A DNA stretch of 64,000 nucleotides from Paractinoplanes bogorensis (GTDB lineage Bacteria > Actinomycetota > Actinomycetes > Mycobacteriales > Micromonosporaceae): assembly GCF_018829635.1 (NCBI RefSeq), contig NZ_JAHKKG010000005.1, positions 1 to 64,000 of the forward strand, written 5' to 3'. Made by a program: the position numbers and the translations under genes. This document shows positions 8,487 through 17,812 of this stretch, in pieces (position 1 is the first letter of the stretch; every line of letters begins with the position of its first letter). The notes beneath the pieces are model-generated. The model saw nothing but the letters and a program-made list of their open reading frames with translations. It had not been told where the DNA came from and ran no database searches.

Positions 8487-10654
8487 GCGGCCGCTTCTAA
8501 AGCCCCGGGCGGCGCGGGGCGGCCGATGTGGTAGCCCTGCGCCTGGTCGCATCCCCACTCGCGCAGCCGTTCCAGTTGTGCGGCGTCCTCCACACCCTCG
8601 GCCACGACGGTGATGCCGAGGGCGTGGGCCAGCTCGATGGTCGACCGCACGATGGTGGCCGACCGGGGCGCGGTCAGCAGGTCGGCGATGAACGAGCGGT
8701 CCAGCTTGAGTTCCCGGGCGGTGTGCAGGCGCCGCAGGTAGGACAGCGTCGAGTGGTGGGTGCCGTAGTCGTCGATCGACACCCCGACGCCCATCGAGGT
8801 GAGCCGGTCGAGCACCCGGTCGGTGGTGGCCCAGTCGGTGAGCATCATCGTCTCGGTGATCTCGATGGTGAGGGCCCGCGCCGGCAGGCCGTGCTCCTCC
8901 AGCAGGGTCGCGATCTCGTGCGGGAAGCGCTCGAACCGCAGGTCGGTGGCCGACGCGTTGACCGCCACCGACACGTTCCGCCCGGCCGCGTGCCACTCGG
9001 CGCACTGCCGGACGGCCTGGGACAGCACGTTGTGCGTCAGGTCCGGCATCAGTCCGTTCTGCTCGGCGATCGGCAGGAACACGTCCGGCATCAGCAGTCC
9101 GCGTTCGGCGTGCTGCCAGCGGACCAGAGCCTCGTAACCCCGGATGTTTCCCGTACGCAGGTCCAGCTTCGGTTGGTAATGCAGGGTCATCGCCGTGGTG
9201 CCGACGTCGCGGCGCAACGCCGAGGTGAGCTCCAGCCGGGTTCGGGACTCCCGGTCGTCGTCGTGCTGATAGACGACGTGCCCGCCGCCGGCCCGTTTCG
9301 CGTTGTACATGGCGATGTCCGCGTGCTGGAACAGCGTGTTGGCGTCCTGATCACCGTCGGTGGCGATCCCGATACTGACGTCGATCGTGATCTGCACGCC
9401 GTCGATCAGGAACGGCTCGAGCAGCCCGGTCCGGATCCGCCCGGCCAGCCGCCCGGCCTCGTCCGTGGTCAGGTTCTCGCCCGCCATGACCAGCACGAAC
9501 TCGTCCCCGCCGAGGCGCCCGAGCAGATCCGAGTGGCGGGTCACCTGCTGCAGCCGGCCGGCCGCCTCGCGCAGCACCTGGTCGCCCGCCGGGTGCCCGT
9601 ACGAGTCGTTGACCTCCTTGAACCGGTCCAGGTCGAGCAGCAGCATCGCGATCGGCTGGCGCCGGGCCAGCAGGACGTCGACGTGTTCGAGCACGGCCCG
9701 CCGGTTGGCCAGCCCGGTCAGCGGGTCACGTCGCGCCTCGCCGTGCCGCTGCTCGCCGATCGACTCGAGTTCGCGCAACGCGGCGAAGACCCGGGCCACG
9801 ACCAGCATCAGGGTGAGCCCGGCCAGGGCCACCGTGATCGCCGACAGGTGCACCCGGGTGGCCACGGTGAGCAGCACGAGCGCCCCGACGGCGAACGCGA
9901 TGGACGATCCGGTGCCGGATGACCGCGTACGGGAGGAAGGTCGGGCCGGTCGGTGATGCCAGGCGGCGGTGCCGATGAGGGTGAGCCCGGTCAGGTACAG
10001 GACGTTGGCCGGGGCGCTGGAGTCGTACCAGCCCTGGGCCGACCCGACGACGTAGGCGGTGTCGGCGACGACGAAGACGCTTAGGCCGGCGATCAGCACC
10101 GGGTTGCGCGGGGCCACCGACCGTCCCGCGGTCACCTGGCACACCAGGGTCCCCAGCAGCAACGAGTCGCCCAGCGGATAGGCCAGCGTGACCAGCTGGG
10201 CCATCCCGTGCTCGGTGTCGTGGCCGAGCAGGACATCGACGACCAGCACCGAGAACAGCGCGGCCCCGCCCAGCCCGGCGATGGTGCCGTCCAGGAGCAG
10301 CCGGCTCGACGGGCGGCGGCCGAAGAAGCCGAGGATGCCGCAGTAGGCGAGCGGATAGAAGCCGAGCCAGGCCGCGTCGGCCAGCGACGGGTAGGGCAGC
10401 TGGCCGCCGCGCAACTGCACGATCCAGGTGTACGCGGTTCCGGCGCAGTAGCAGCACAGGCCGGCCGCGATCAGCGCCCAGGCCGCCCGGTGCGTGCGCA
10501 CGCGCACGGCCCGCAGGACGGCCAGGGCGGTGGCGCACCAGTAGACGCCGTTCAGGGTGATCGCGGAGGCCCACCAGGGCTCGGAGGCCACCAGGTGGGT
10601 CAGCGCGAAGGAGACGGTCAGCAGGACCGCGGCTGCCCGGAGAACGGCCACCAT
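8468..10654 (-). CDS. Membrane GGDEF-EAL protein (cyclic-di-GMP turnover)
   Basis: A 728-residue protein. Residues 1-290 carry about nine membrane helices that serve as a sensor. A diguanylate cyclase domain follows with an intact RLGGDEF motif (near residue 380), and then a phosphodiesterase domain with YEALVRW (near 506), the NASATDLRF and ITETMM motifs, IDDYGT and VAEGVED. Loop 6 reads DDYGTHHSTL instead of the common DDFGTGYSSL, so the hydrolase activity may be altered. Both domains look able to be active. The protein probably links an unknown membrane signal to c-di-GMP levels, which in filamentous actinobacteria control development. Confidence 0.93.
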   Translation of the reverse strand: MVAVLRAAAVLLTVSFALTHLVASEPWWASAITLNGVYWCATALAVLRAVRVRTHRAAWALIAAGLCCYCAGTAYTWIVQLRGGQLPYPSLADAAWLGFYPLAYCGILGFFGRRPSSRLLLDGTIAGLGGAALFSVLVVDVLLGHDTEHGMAQLVTLAYPLGDSLLLGTLVCQVTAGRSVAPRNPVLIAGLSVFVVADTAYVVGSAQGWYDSSAPANVLYLTGLTLIGTAAWHHRPARPSSRTRSSGTGSSIAFAVGALVLLTVATRVHLSAITVALAGLTLMLVVARVFAALRELESIGEQRHGEARRDPLTGLANRRAVLEHVDVLLARRQPIAMLLLDLDRFKEVNDSYGHPAGDQVLREAAGRLQQVTRHSDLLGRLGGDEFVLVMAGENLTTDEAGRLAGRIRTGLLEPFLIDGVQITIDVSIGIATDGDQDANTLFQHADIAMYNAKRAGGGHVVYQHDDDRESRTRLELTSALRRDVGTTAMTLHYQPKLDLRTGNIRGYEALVRWQHAERGLLMPDVFLPIAEQNGLMPDLTHNVLSQAVRQCAEWHAAGRNVSVAVNASATDLRFERFPHEIATLLEEHGLPARALTIEITETMMLTDWATTDRVLDRLTSMGVGVSIDDYGTHHSTLSYLRRLHTARELKLDRSFIADLLTAPRSATIVRSTIELAHALGITVVAEGVEDAAQLERLREWGCDQAQGYHIGRPAPPGALEAAAQFAKS

Positions 10655-10691
10655 GCTAGCCCTGTCGGCGTATCCGGCGCCGACCTGAGCG

Positions 10692-11501
10692 CTATGCCTC
10701 GCGAGCCTCGTGCAGCATCTCGGCCGTGCCCGGGGGCAGGTCGGCCCGGCCCGCGGCCCAGCCGGCGGTGTCGCTCAGCCCGGGGCGCAGCGACTCCGAG
10801 GACAGGAAGCGGCGCACCTCGCGGCCGGTCTCGTCGTCCAGGCTCTTGGAGAGCACGCCGGCCCGCTCGGCCACGGCCCGGAAGCCGCGCGGCACCACCA
10901 CGATCGCGTCGCCGGGCGGGAAGGTGACGTCGTCGAACTCCATGCCGTCGAACTCGGCGTACCGGAACCTGTCGGATTCGAAGGTGACCCGGCGCAGCAC
11001 CGAGGCCGAACCGCGGCCCAGGAAGCGGGCCTCGTCGAGCGCCCCGGTGAACCGGCAGTCCTCGAAGGTGCAGGCCGTGAAATCGACCTTGGTCAGCGCC
11101 GGGAAGGTGCAGTGCCGGAAGGCGACCCGGGACGCCTTGAAGTGGTTCATCTTCGCGCCGGTGAGGTCGACCGACTCCCAGGTGGTGTCGGCGACGACGG
11201 TGTCGCGCAGGACGGCCCGCACCATCGTGGACCCGCGGAGCGACCCGCCGGTGAACACGGCGTCGGACAGGTCGGCGCCGTCCAGTTTCGTCGCTTCCCA
11301 GCGCACGCCCTCCAGTCGGGCCTCCGCGAGAGTCGCGTAGCGGAGGTCTGCGCCGGTGACCGCGACGCCCTGCGACTCCAGGCCGGCCGCGGGCAGTCCG
11401 CGGAGGTCCGTCGTGGGCAGGGACCCGCCGGCCAGCCCCCGGAGCGCGGCCTCGCGGCCGTCCCCGGTGCGCCACCGTTCGATCAGATCCCTGCGCGCCA
11501 C
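10692..11501 (-). CDS. Pentapeptide-repeat protein, candidate immunity protein of the Rhs toxin
   Basis: A 269-residue protein. About residues 25-200 are degenerate A(D/N)LXX-type pentapeptide repeats (for example DLRYATLAEARLEGV, ADLSDAVFTGGSL), which fold as a right-handed quadrilateral helix. The C-terminal 65 residues are helical. The GTG at 11501 has GAGGAG six bases upstream. It starts only 15 nt after the stop of the 6-kb Rhs gene and is clearly co-transcribed with it. In polymorphic toxin loci this position usually holds the immunity gene. Pentapeptide-repeat proteins are known DNA mimics (Qnr/MfpA), which would suit a nuclease-type toxin. The immunity role is inference. Confidence 0.85.
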   Translation of the reverse strand: MARRDLIERWRTGDGREAALRGLAGGSLPTTDLRGLPAAGLESQGVAVTGADLRYATLAEARLEGVRWEATKLDGADLSDAVFTGGSLRGSTMVRAVLRDTVVADTTWESVDLTGAKMNHFKASRVAFRHCTFPALTKVDFTACTFEDCRFTGALDEARFLGRGSASVLRRVTFESDRFRYAEFDGMEFDDVTFPPGDAIVVVPRGFRAVAERAGVLSKSLDDETGREVRRFLSSESLRPGLSDTAGWAAGRADLPPGTAEMLHEAREA

Positions 11502-11516
11502 GACGAACTCCTCAAT

Positions 11517-14500
11517 CTATCGAGTGGGTAGGTGGATGCCGCGGCCGAACGGCTTGGTGTAGTCCTTGCCGTGCTGACCGAAGTCACCCTCGGTCGTCAT
11601 GTCCCACCATACGTTTCGGCCGGGTTCGTGGAAGTCCGGGCAAGCCTCGTAACGACGGCAGATCTTGAGGATCTTGTTGAGCTTCGGGTCCTGCTTGACC
11701 CGGTTCTTGACCATCTCGTCGATCACGTCGCCGCGGAACATCTCATACATCGACGATCCGGTCTCCCGGCTCTTCTCCCGGGCCCGCTTCCACACCGCTT
11801 CCTGCTGGGCCCGGCTCAGCCCGATCCGGCCCATCTCGAAGTCCTCCACGACCGCGTTGACGTGGTCCTGCAGGCGTTCGGTGATGGCCTGGGTCGACAT
11901 GCAGTTGTGGACCAGAACCTGCGACTTGCCCGACACCACGTAATAGGTGTGGGTGTTGTCGACGGTCAGGTTGTAGACCGTGGTCCTGGCCTGCCACTCG
12001 CTCGTGGCGGTGACGGTGGTGCCGCGCAGCTTGTCACCGGCCTTCAGGTCGGTGGCCGGCACCCAGCCCTTCTCCGGGCTCCAGAACTTGTGCCCCGCGG
12101 TCGCGGTGACCTTGTCTCCCGTCTTCAGCGTGACTTCGACCAGGCTCTTGTCGCCCTTACCGACGATCGCCGCGGTGACCTGCTGCGGCTGGGTGACCCC
12201 GGTGGCGGCGTCGGTGGCCTGCACGGTGTCGCCCGGCTGCACCTGCTCGATCGGTTTGCTGGTGCCGTCGGCCATCAGCACGAGCGTCCCGGCCACGAAC
12301 GAGTTGGACAGCCGCTTGCTCGCGCCCTTGGCGACCTTGCAACTCTCCTCGGTCGCCGACTTCGCGCTCTTGGCCCGGGTCGCCGCCTTCTTCGCGGTCG
12401 CCTTGGCCTTGCCGCCGATGTCTTTGGCCGCCTTGACGGTGTTTTCCACCTGTCTCGCCGCGCCCGACTTCACCGTCGTCAGTGGCTTGTCGACCAGCTT
12501 CCTGATCCGCTGGGGGATCGAGGTCAGCGCCTTCCGGGCCGCCTTCAGATTGGTGTACGCGTCGACCAGCCGGCGCCCCACGCCGACCGCCTTGATGGCC
12601 ACCTTGGCCGCCTTGAACACCTTGCCCCACGGCACTGCCTGCAGCGCCGTCGAGATGCACGCGACGATGTCGCCCTCGGTGACGCACGCCTTGGCGTCGT
12701 TGAACCCGACCAGGTCGAGGATGAGGTTGACGATCTCGTCGCCGATCTGCTTGACGAACCCGTCGGCCTCGTCGACCAGCTTCTTGGCGCTGAGCCACTC
12801 CGGGTTGTCGACCTCGACCGTGCCGCCGTCCGGCACGTTGGCGTCGGTGCTGGCCGCCGCCGCGTCCGGGTTGTTCAACCGGTAGTCGATCGCGGTCGGG
12901 CTGCTGGAGAGCCCCTCGCTGCCGGTCGGGTCCTCGCCCGTCGGGTCGGTCAGCACGGTCGGCCGGGCGTTGGTGTACGAGTACGACGACACGGCCGGGT
13001 CGGTGTTCGGCTGCGCCTGCGGGTCGGTCGAGTCGAACCGGCCCGTGCCCGGGTCGTAGTTGCGAGCGCCCATGGCGTAGCGGTCGCCCTGGCTGACGTC
13101 CCGGTACGACCCGGCGTACTGCATCGGGTTGTCCGGAGCGTCATCGCTCAGCTTCCTGCTCTCGGTCACCCCGAACGCGTCGTAGTCGTACGACCACTCC
13201 GGTGTGCCCTGCGCCGACACCACTCCGGACACGCCGCCGAGCCAGTCGTGCAGGTACGAGTGTGTCGCCGCGCCCGCGATCAGGCCGAGCGGCTGGCCGG
13301 CGCTGTTGTAGAGGTAGCTGCGCCGGGCGTCGTTCTGGGTCTCGCTCGCCAGCAGCGGCCGCGGGTTGTTGACGTCCCACTGCCAGGTCTGGACGATCTG
13401 TTCGGCGCCGCTGCCGGTGACCGCCTTGATCCGGTTCCCGACCGCGTCCCACGAGTAGTTCGTCGTCCGGCCGTCCACGGTGGCCGACTTCAACGAGTTG
13501 TCGAGGTCGTACTCGTACTTGTCCGACCCGGCCTTGATCTGGTTGCCCTGCAGGTCGTAGCCGTACGCCTTGATGTTGGCGCGCGACCCGAGCGTCGTCT
13601 CCAGGATCAGCTGGTTGCCGGGGTCATAGGTGTACTTGGTCAGCGTGTTCTCGGCCGGCGACTTGACCGTCTTGGTGGTGCGGTTGCCGACCAGGTCGTA
13701 CGTGTAGTCGGTGCGCTCGGCGCTCGACCCCGAGCACGACTGGGCACCGGAGCACTCCGCCGTGAGCCGGTCCGCCTCGTCGTACTTGTAGGCGGTGGCC
13801 TCGGTGCTGGTCGGCTGGCCCGGCTCACCCTTGGTCTCGGTGATCCGGGTCGGGTTGCCCACCTTGTCCAGGGTCAGGTCGAAGCCGGACAGGACGGTGT
13901 CGCCCTTGGCCGCCGCGACCGAGGTCATCCGGCCCGCCCGGTCGTAGGCGCGGTTCTCGACCACGCCGGTCGACGCCGGATACGTCGTCCGGGTCAGGTT
14001 GTCGGCCACGTCGTAGGCGAACCCGTAACGCGCGCTGGTGCCGCCCTTGGTGCTGGTCAGCGAGGTCACGCGGTCGCTGTCGTCGTACTCGGCGGCGATC
14101 GCCGTGCCGTCCGGGTAGGTGCGCCCGGTGATCCGGTCCTCCTGGTCGTACGTGTAGCCGAAGACGTCGGCACCGCGCGCGACCTCGGTGAGCCGGTCGG
14201 TCTTGTCGTACTTGTAGGACTGCACCCCGGTCGGGTCGGCGGCCGACGTCAGCTGGTTCTTGGCGTCGTACCCGTACGTATAACTGGTGCCGTTCTCGCC
14301 GAGCTTCTTGGCGATCAGCCGGCCCACGTTGTCGTACGTGTAGAAGATGGTCGCGTCCGGATCCGGCCGGCTCGGCAGCATCCGGGCCGTGACCTCCTTG
14401 ACCAGCTGCGAGTTGGCGTCGTAGACGAGTTCGCTGCGCCGGCCCAGCTGGTCGGTGGTGGCCACCTCGCGGCCGGCCCTGTCGTATTCCGTGTAGGTCG

Positions 14501-17500
14501 AGCGGAGCAGCGGATCGGTCCGCCGGATCTCCTGGCCGTTCGCGTTGTACTGATACGTGGTCGACAACAGGGTGGCGTCCGGTCCGGTGACCGAGGTCAG
14601 CCAGTCGTTGTCGTTGTAACCCATCTTCGTGGTGTGGCCGTTGGCGTCGGTCCGGGCCACCATCCGGTCGTTGGCGTCCCAGGTCGACGTGGTGACGTTG
14701 CCGAGCGGGTCGGTCGTCGTCACCAGGTTGCCGGCCTGGTCGTACGCGTATCTGGTGGTGTAGTCGGCGGCGTTGTTGCCCTCGACGTTGCCGCGCGGCT
14801 CGACCACCTCGATCGCCCGGCCGTCGTCGTCGTACTTCCAGGTGACCACGCCGCCGGTCGGGGTGGTCTGCCTGGTCGGGTTGCCCACCTCGTCGTACTC
14901 GATGCCCGCGTTGGCCCCGCCACCCGGTGCGGAGCTGCCCGTACGCCGGTTGGCGCCGTCGAACGAGCTGGTGAGGGTCTCGCCGTTCTCGTCCGTCATC
15001 CCGACGACGTTGCCGTTGTTGTCGTAGCGCACCGCGGTCTCGTTGCCGAGCTGGTCGACCTGCTGGTCCGGCCGGTCCAGGGCGTCGAACGCGGTGTCCA
15101 CCTTGACCCGGGTGCCACCCGATCCGTACGGGCGGTCGGCCTGCACCAGGTTGCCGTTGAAGTCGTAGACGAACTTGCTGGTGTAGAGCGCGGCCTGGGC
15201 GGCGTCGGCATTGCCCAGCGGCGCCACCTCGGTCGCGACCCGGCCGGTGCTGTCATAGGTCCAGCTCGTGGTCAGGTTGAGCTCGCCCGGGTTGACGGTC
15301 ACCGTCTTGCGGCGCCCGGCCGGGGTGTAGGAGTTGGCCACGGTGTTGCCGACCGGGTCCTTCACCAGGGTCGAACGACCCGCTTTGTCGTACGTGTATA
15401 GGGTGTTGCCGGCCAGGGGATCGGTCTCGACGGCCAACTGGCCCAATTCGTCGAAGGTCCACCGGTAGGGCAGCAGTTTGCCCGGGCGGCGCATCTCGAC
15501 GATCTGGTTCTCGGCGTCGTACTCGTAGCGGGTGCGGTACTTGTCCGGGTCGGCGCCGGAAACGGTGCCGCGCGGGTCGACGATCGACGTGTTGCGCCCG
15601 GTCTTGTCGTACGTCATCGCGGTCCTGCGGCCGGTCGGCGCGATCTCGGCCGTGCGGTTGCCGTCGGTGTCGTAGGTGTACGTGGTCGCCTTGTCCCTCG
15701 GGTCGGTGCGCTTGACGACCTGGCCCTTGGCGTCGTACTCGTACCGGTAGCCGCTCTTCTGCTCCGGGTTCCGCTGGCTGGTGAGCTCGTTGTATTCGTT
15801 GTAGGTATAGATCCACTTCTGGCCGCGCCCGTCGGTGAACGTGGTCTGGTTGCCCCGCCCGTCGAACTCGCTCACCTGCTCGAACGCGAAAGGCTCAGGA
15901 GCGGTCCGCGTACGCGGGTTCCCGTCGGCGTCGAAGGCGGTCTGCTCCTGGTTGCCCTTGGGGTCGACCACCAGGTTCTTCTGCAGCTTGCCGTCGTAGC
16001 GGGTGTTCACCACGTCGTTGTTGGCGTTACGGCTGAACAGCAGCACGTTGTCGCGGTAGCCGTCGATGACCACCACGTTGTCCTGGTCGGTGGTGGTCGC
16101 GCGCTGCTGACCGGCGTCCCAGGCGAACGTGGTCACGCCGCCCAGCGCGTCGGTCTGCCGGGCCACCCGGCCGGTGGCGTCGTACTCGTTGAGCAGCTGC
16201 CGGGTGCCGCGCGGGTCGGTCACCGTGTTCAGGCGGCCGGCCGCGTCGTAGCCGTAGCTGCTCGTGTAGCGACGGGCGTCCTGCACCTTGAGCAGCCGGC
16301 CGTTCTGATAGTCGAACTGCTCCGAGCGCCCGTCCGGCATCGTCACCTTGCTGACCAGCCCGACGTCGGCCCGGATCTCGAACTTGACGACCCGTCCGCT
16401 CGCGTCGGTGATCTTGTCGATCTTGGCGGCCGCCGTATAGGTCAGGGTCACGCCGTGCCCGCGCGGGTTCTTGATCGAGACGAGCTTGCCGTCGGCGTCG
16501 AACCGCAGCACGCGCCGGTCGGGCGGCACGAGCTCCCACCCGCCGTCGACCTTGGTCAGTTTCGCCCGTACGCCCGGGGGTGCGCTGTAGGTCCCGTCGG
16601 CGCCATTGGTGTAGACGGCTTCGGCCCCGTCCTCGGCCCGCACCCGGGCCGCGCCGCCGTCGGCCGCGACGATCCGGATGTCGTACGTGGAACTCCAGCC
16701 CGGCCCGAACATGCCCTGAGCCGTGTTGCCGGACGAGTAGTAGCGCGCGAGCCGGAACGGGATGCCGTACGAGGGCATCGCGAAGTCCTGCTCGACCCGC
16801 TGATACGTGCCGGTGCCGGTGTTGACCATCTGACCGCGGAAGGCCTGCGCCCGTACGGTCGTGCCCAGCACGGTCGCACAACCGCAGCCCACGGCCTGAC
16901 TGGCGGGTACGGACGGCGGCGTGTCGATCTTGCGCGGCTGCGCGGGCGCCGACTCGGCACTGCTCAGCTCTTCGGCCCCGATCGCCGCGGTGATCGTCAC
17001 GGTGTACTTGCGGGCCGGGTCGAGAATCCAGCCCTCGGCCGCTCCGAAGCTGCGGCAGTAGGTGGCCGGGAACGAGCACCGGTTCAAGTCGTCCGGGCCG
17101 AGGTCGATCGAGCGCTGCTCGGTGCCCGACTCGACGTCGCGGACGGTCGCCCACCAGCGTTCCCAGTCACTCGGATCGGCGTCGAAATAGACGACCAGAC
17201 TCGTGTCACCCAGCAGAAAGCCCGGCCGCACCAGAGGCGTGCCGGGCGGGGCGAGCTGGGCGTTCGCCTTGACGGCCCGGGCGGTGGCGGCCCGCCGCTC
17301 GTTGCGCGCCGTGGTCCCGACCTTTTCGGGTTTGCCGGCGGCCTCGACCGCGGGCGGCACGGCCGGCATCTCCTGCCCCGCGGGCAGACCGTGGTTGGCG
17401 GTGGCCTCCGGCGGCAGACCCCGGTCGACCGGCCCCGCGCCGGGCGGCGCGACGGGCGCGGCCGGGGCGGCGGCACCCGGCGAGGGTACGGCCAGCATGG

Positions 17501-17558
17501 CCGCGACGAGAGTCGGAACGGCTAAGAAGCACAGCTTGAGGCGCTGCGGCACACGCAT
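11517..17558 (-). CDS. Secreted Rhs/YD-repeat protein with HINT domain and C-terminal toxin-like domain
   Basis: A 2013-residue polymorphic toxin. It has a signal peptide (1-31), a variable N-terminal region, and a DUF6531-like segment (GTYQRVEQDFAMPSYGIP, GMFGPGWSSTYDIRI). A long array of YD repeats (about 300-1440) follows, then the Rhs-associated core ending in YDPGTGRFDSTDP and a helical pretoxin linker (1542-1750). The HINT domain (about 1751-1886) has VLMADGTSKPIEQVQPGD and ends VLVHNC. The last 127 residues are the variable toxin, with PDFHEPGRNVWWDMTTEGD. This PD...WWDxTT pattern resembles restriction-endonuclease-fold (PD-(D/E)xK-like) toxin tips. The HINT is predicted to release the toxin. 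The family mediates contact-dependent killing of competitors, as in WapA. The adjacent pentapeptide-repeat gene is the likely partner. Confidence 0.93.
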   Translation of the reverse strand: MRVPQRLKLCFLAVPTLVAAMLAVPSPGAAAPAAPVAPPGAGPVDRGLPPEATANHGLPAGQEMPAVPPAVEAAGKPEKVGTTARNERRAATARAVKANAQLAPPGTPLVRPGFLLGDTSLVVYFDADPSDWERWWATVRDVESGTEQRSIDLGPDDLNRCSFPATYCRSFGAAEGWILDPARKYTVTITAAIGAEELSSAESAPAQPRKIDTPPSVPASQAVGCGCATVLGTTVRAQAFRGQMVNTGTGTYQRVEQDFAMPSYGIPFRLARYYSSGNTAQGMFGPGWSSTYDIRIVAADGGAARVRAEDGAEAVYTNGADGTYSAPPGVRAKLTKVDGGWELVPPDRRVLRFDADGKLVSIKNPRGHGVTLTYTAAAKIDKITDASGRVVKFEIRADVGLVSKVTMPDGRSEQFDYQNGRLLKVQDARRYTSSYGYDAAGRLNTVTDPRGTRQLLNEYDATGRVARQTDALGGVTTFAWDAGQQRATTTDQDNVVVIDGYRDNVLLFSRNANNDVVNTRYDGKLQKNLVVDPKGNQEQTAFDADGNPRTRTAPEPFAFEQVSEFDGRGNQTTFTDGRGQKWIYTYNEYNELTSQRNPEQKSGYRYEYDAKGQVVKRTDPRDKATTYTYDTDGNRTAEIAPTGRRTAMTYDKTGRNTSIVDPRGTVSGADPDKYRTRYEYDAENQIVEMRRPGKLLPYRWTFDELGQLAVETDPLAGNTLYTYDKAGRSTLVKDPVGNTVANSYTPAGRRKTVTVNPGELNLTTSWTYDSTGRVATEVAPLGNADAAQAALYTSKFVYDFNGNLVQADRPYGSGGTRVKVDTAFDALDRPDQQVDQLGNETAVRYDNNGNVVGMTDENGETLTSSFDGANRRTGSSAPGGGANAGIEYDEVGNPTRQTTPTGGVVTWKYDDDGRAIEVVEPRGNVEGNNAADYTTRYAYDQAGNLVTTTDPLGNVTTSTWDANDRMVARTDANGHTTKMGYNDNDWLTSVTGPDATLLSTTYQYNANGQEIRRTDPLLRSTYTEYDRAGREVATTDQLGRRSELVYDANSQLVKEVTARMLPSRPDPDATIFYTYDNVGRLIAKKLGENGTSYTYGYDAKNQLTSAADPTGVQSYKYDKTDRLTEVARGADVFGYTYDQEDRITGRTYPDGTAIAAEYDDSDRVTSLTSTKGGTSARYGFAYDVADNLTRTTYPASTGVVENRAYDRAGRMTSVAAAKGDTVLSGFDLTLDKVGNPTRITETKGEPGQPTSTEATAYKYDEADRLTAECSGAQSCSGSSAERTDYTYDLVGNRTTKTVKSPAENTLTKYTYDPGNQLILETTLGSRANIKAYGYDLQGNQIKAGSDKYEYDLDNSLKSATVDGRTTNYSWDAVGNRIKAVTGSGAEQIVQTWQWDVNNPRPLLASETQNDARRSYLYNSAGQPLGLIAGAATHSYLHDWLGGVSGVVSAQGTPEWSYDYDAFGVTESRKLSDDAPDNPMQYAGSYRDVSQGDRYAMGARNYDPGTGRFDSTDPQAQPNTDPAVSSYSYTNARPTVLTDPTGEDPTGSEGLSSSPTAIDYRLNNPDAAAASTDANVPDGGTVEVDNPEWLSAKKLVDEADGFVKQIGDEIVNLILDLVGFNDAKACVTEGDIVACISTALQAVPWGKVFKAAKVAIKAVGVGRRLVDAYTNLKAARKALTSIPQRIRKLVDKPLTTVKSGAARQVENTVKAAKDIGGKAKATAKKAATRAKSAKSATEESCKVAKGASKRLSNSFVAGTLVLMADGTSKPIEQVQPGDTVQATDAATGVTQPQQVTAAIVGKGDKSLVEVTLKTGDKVTATAGHKFWSPEKGWVPATDLKAGDKLRGTTVTATSEWQARTTVYNLTVDNTHTYYVVSGKSQVLVHNCMSTQAITERLQDHVNAVVEDFEMGRIGLSRAQQEAVWKRAREKSRETGSSMYEMFRGDVIDEMVKNRVKQDPKLNKILKICRRYEACPDFHEPGRNVWWDMTTEGDFGQHGKDYTKPFGRGIHLPTR

Positions 17559-17812
17559 GGCATTCCCCCGTGGATATGCGATGGCAGTCGACCCACCCTG
17601 GCGTTATAGACGTCGGTCAATCAATGGCTCGAACGGCCCGCACCCCTCCGCCGATCAACCTAGGTAGTTAACATTCATACCAATCTATTCCAGAGGGCGG
17701 TCGGGGCAGTTGTTGTCGTCAATGCTCGGGGTGGCGTCCGGGAAACGTCGATAGCGTGCGGGAAGCGATCCCGGATCGCACACCGGGAACGCACACCCCC
17801 GCGGGATGACAC

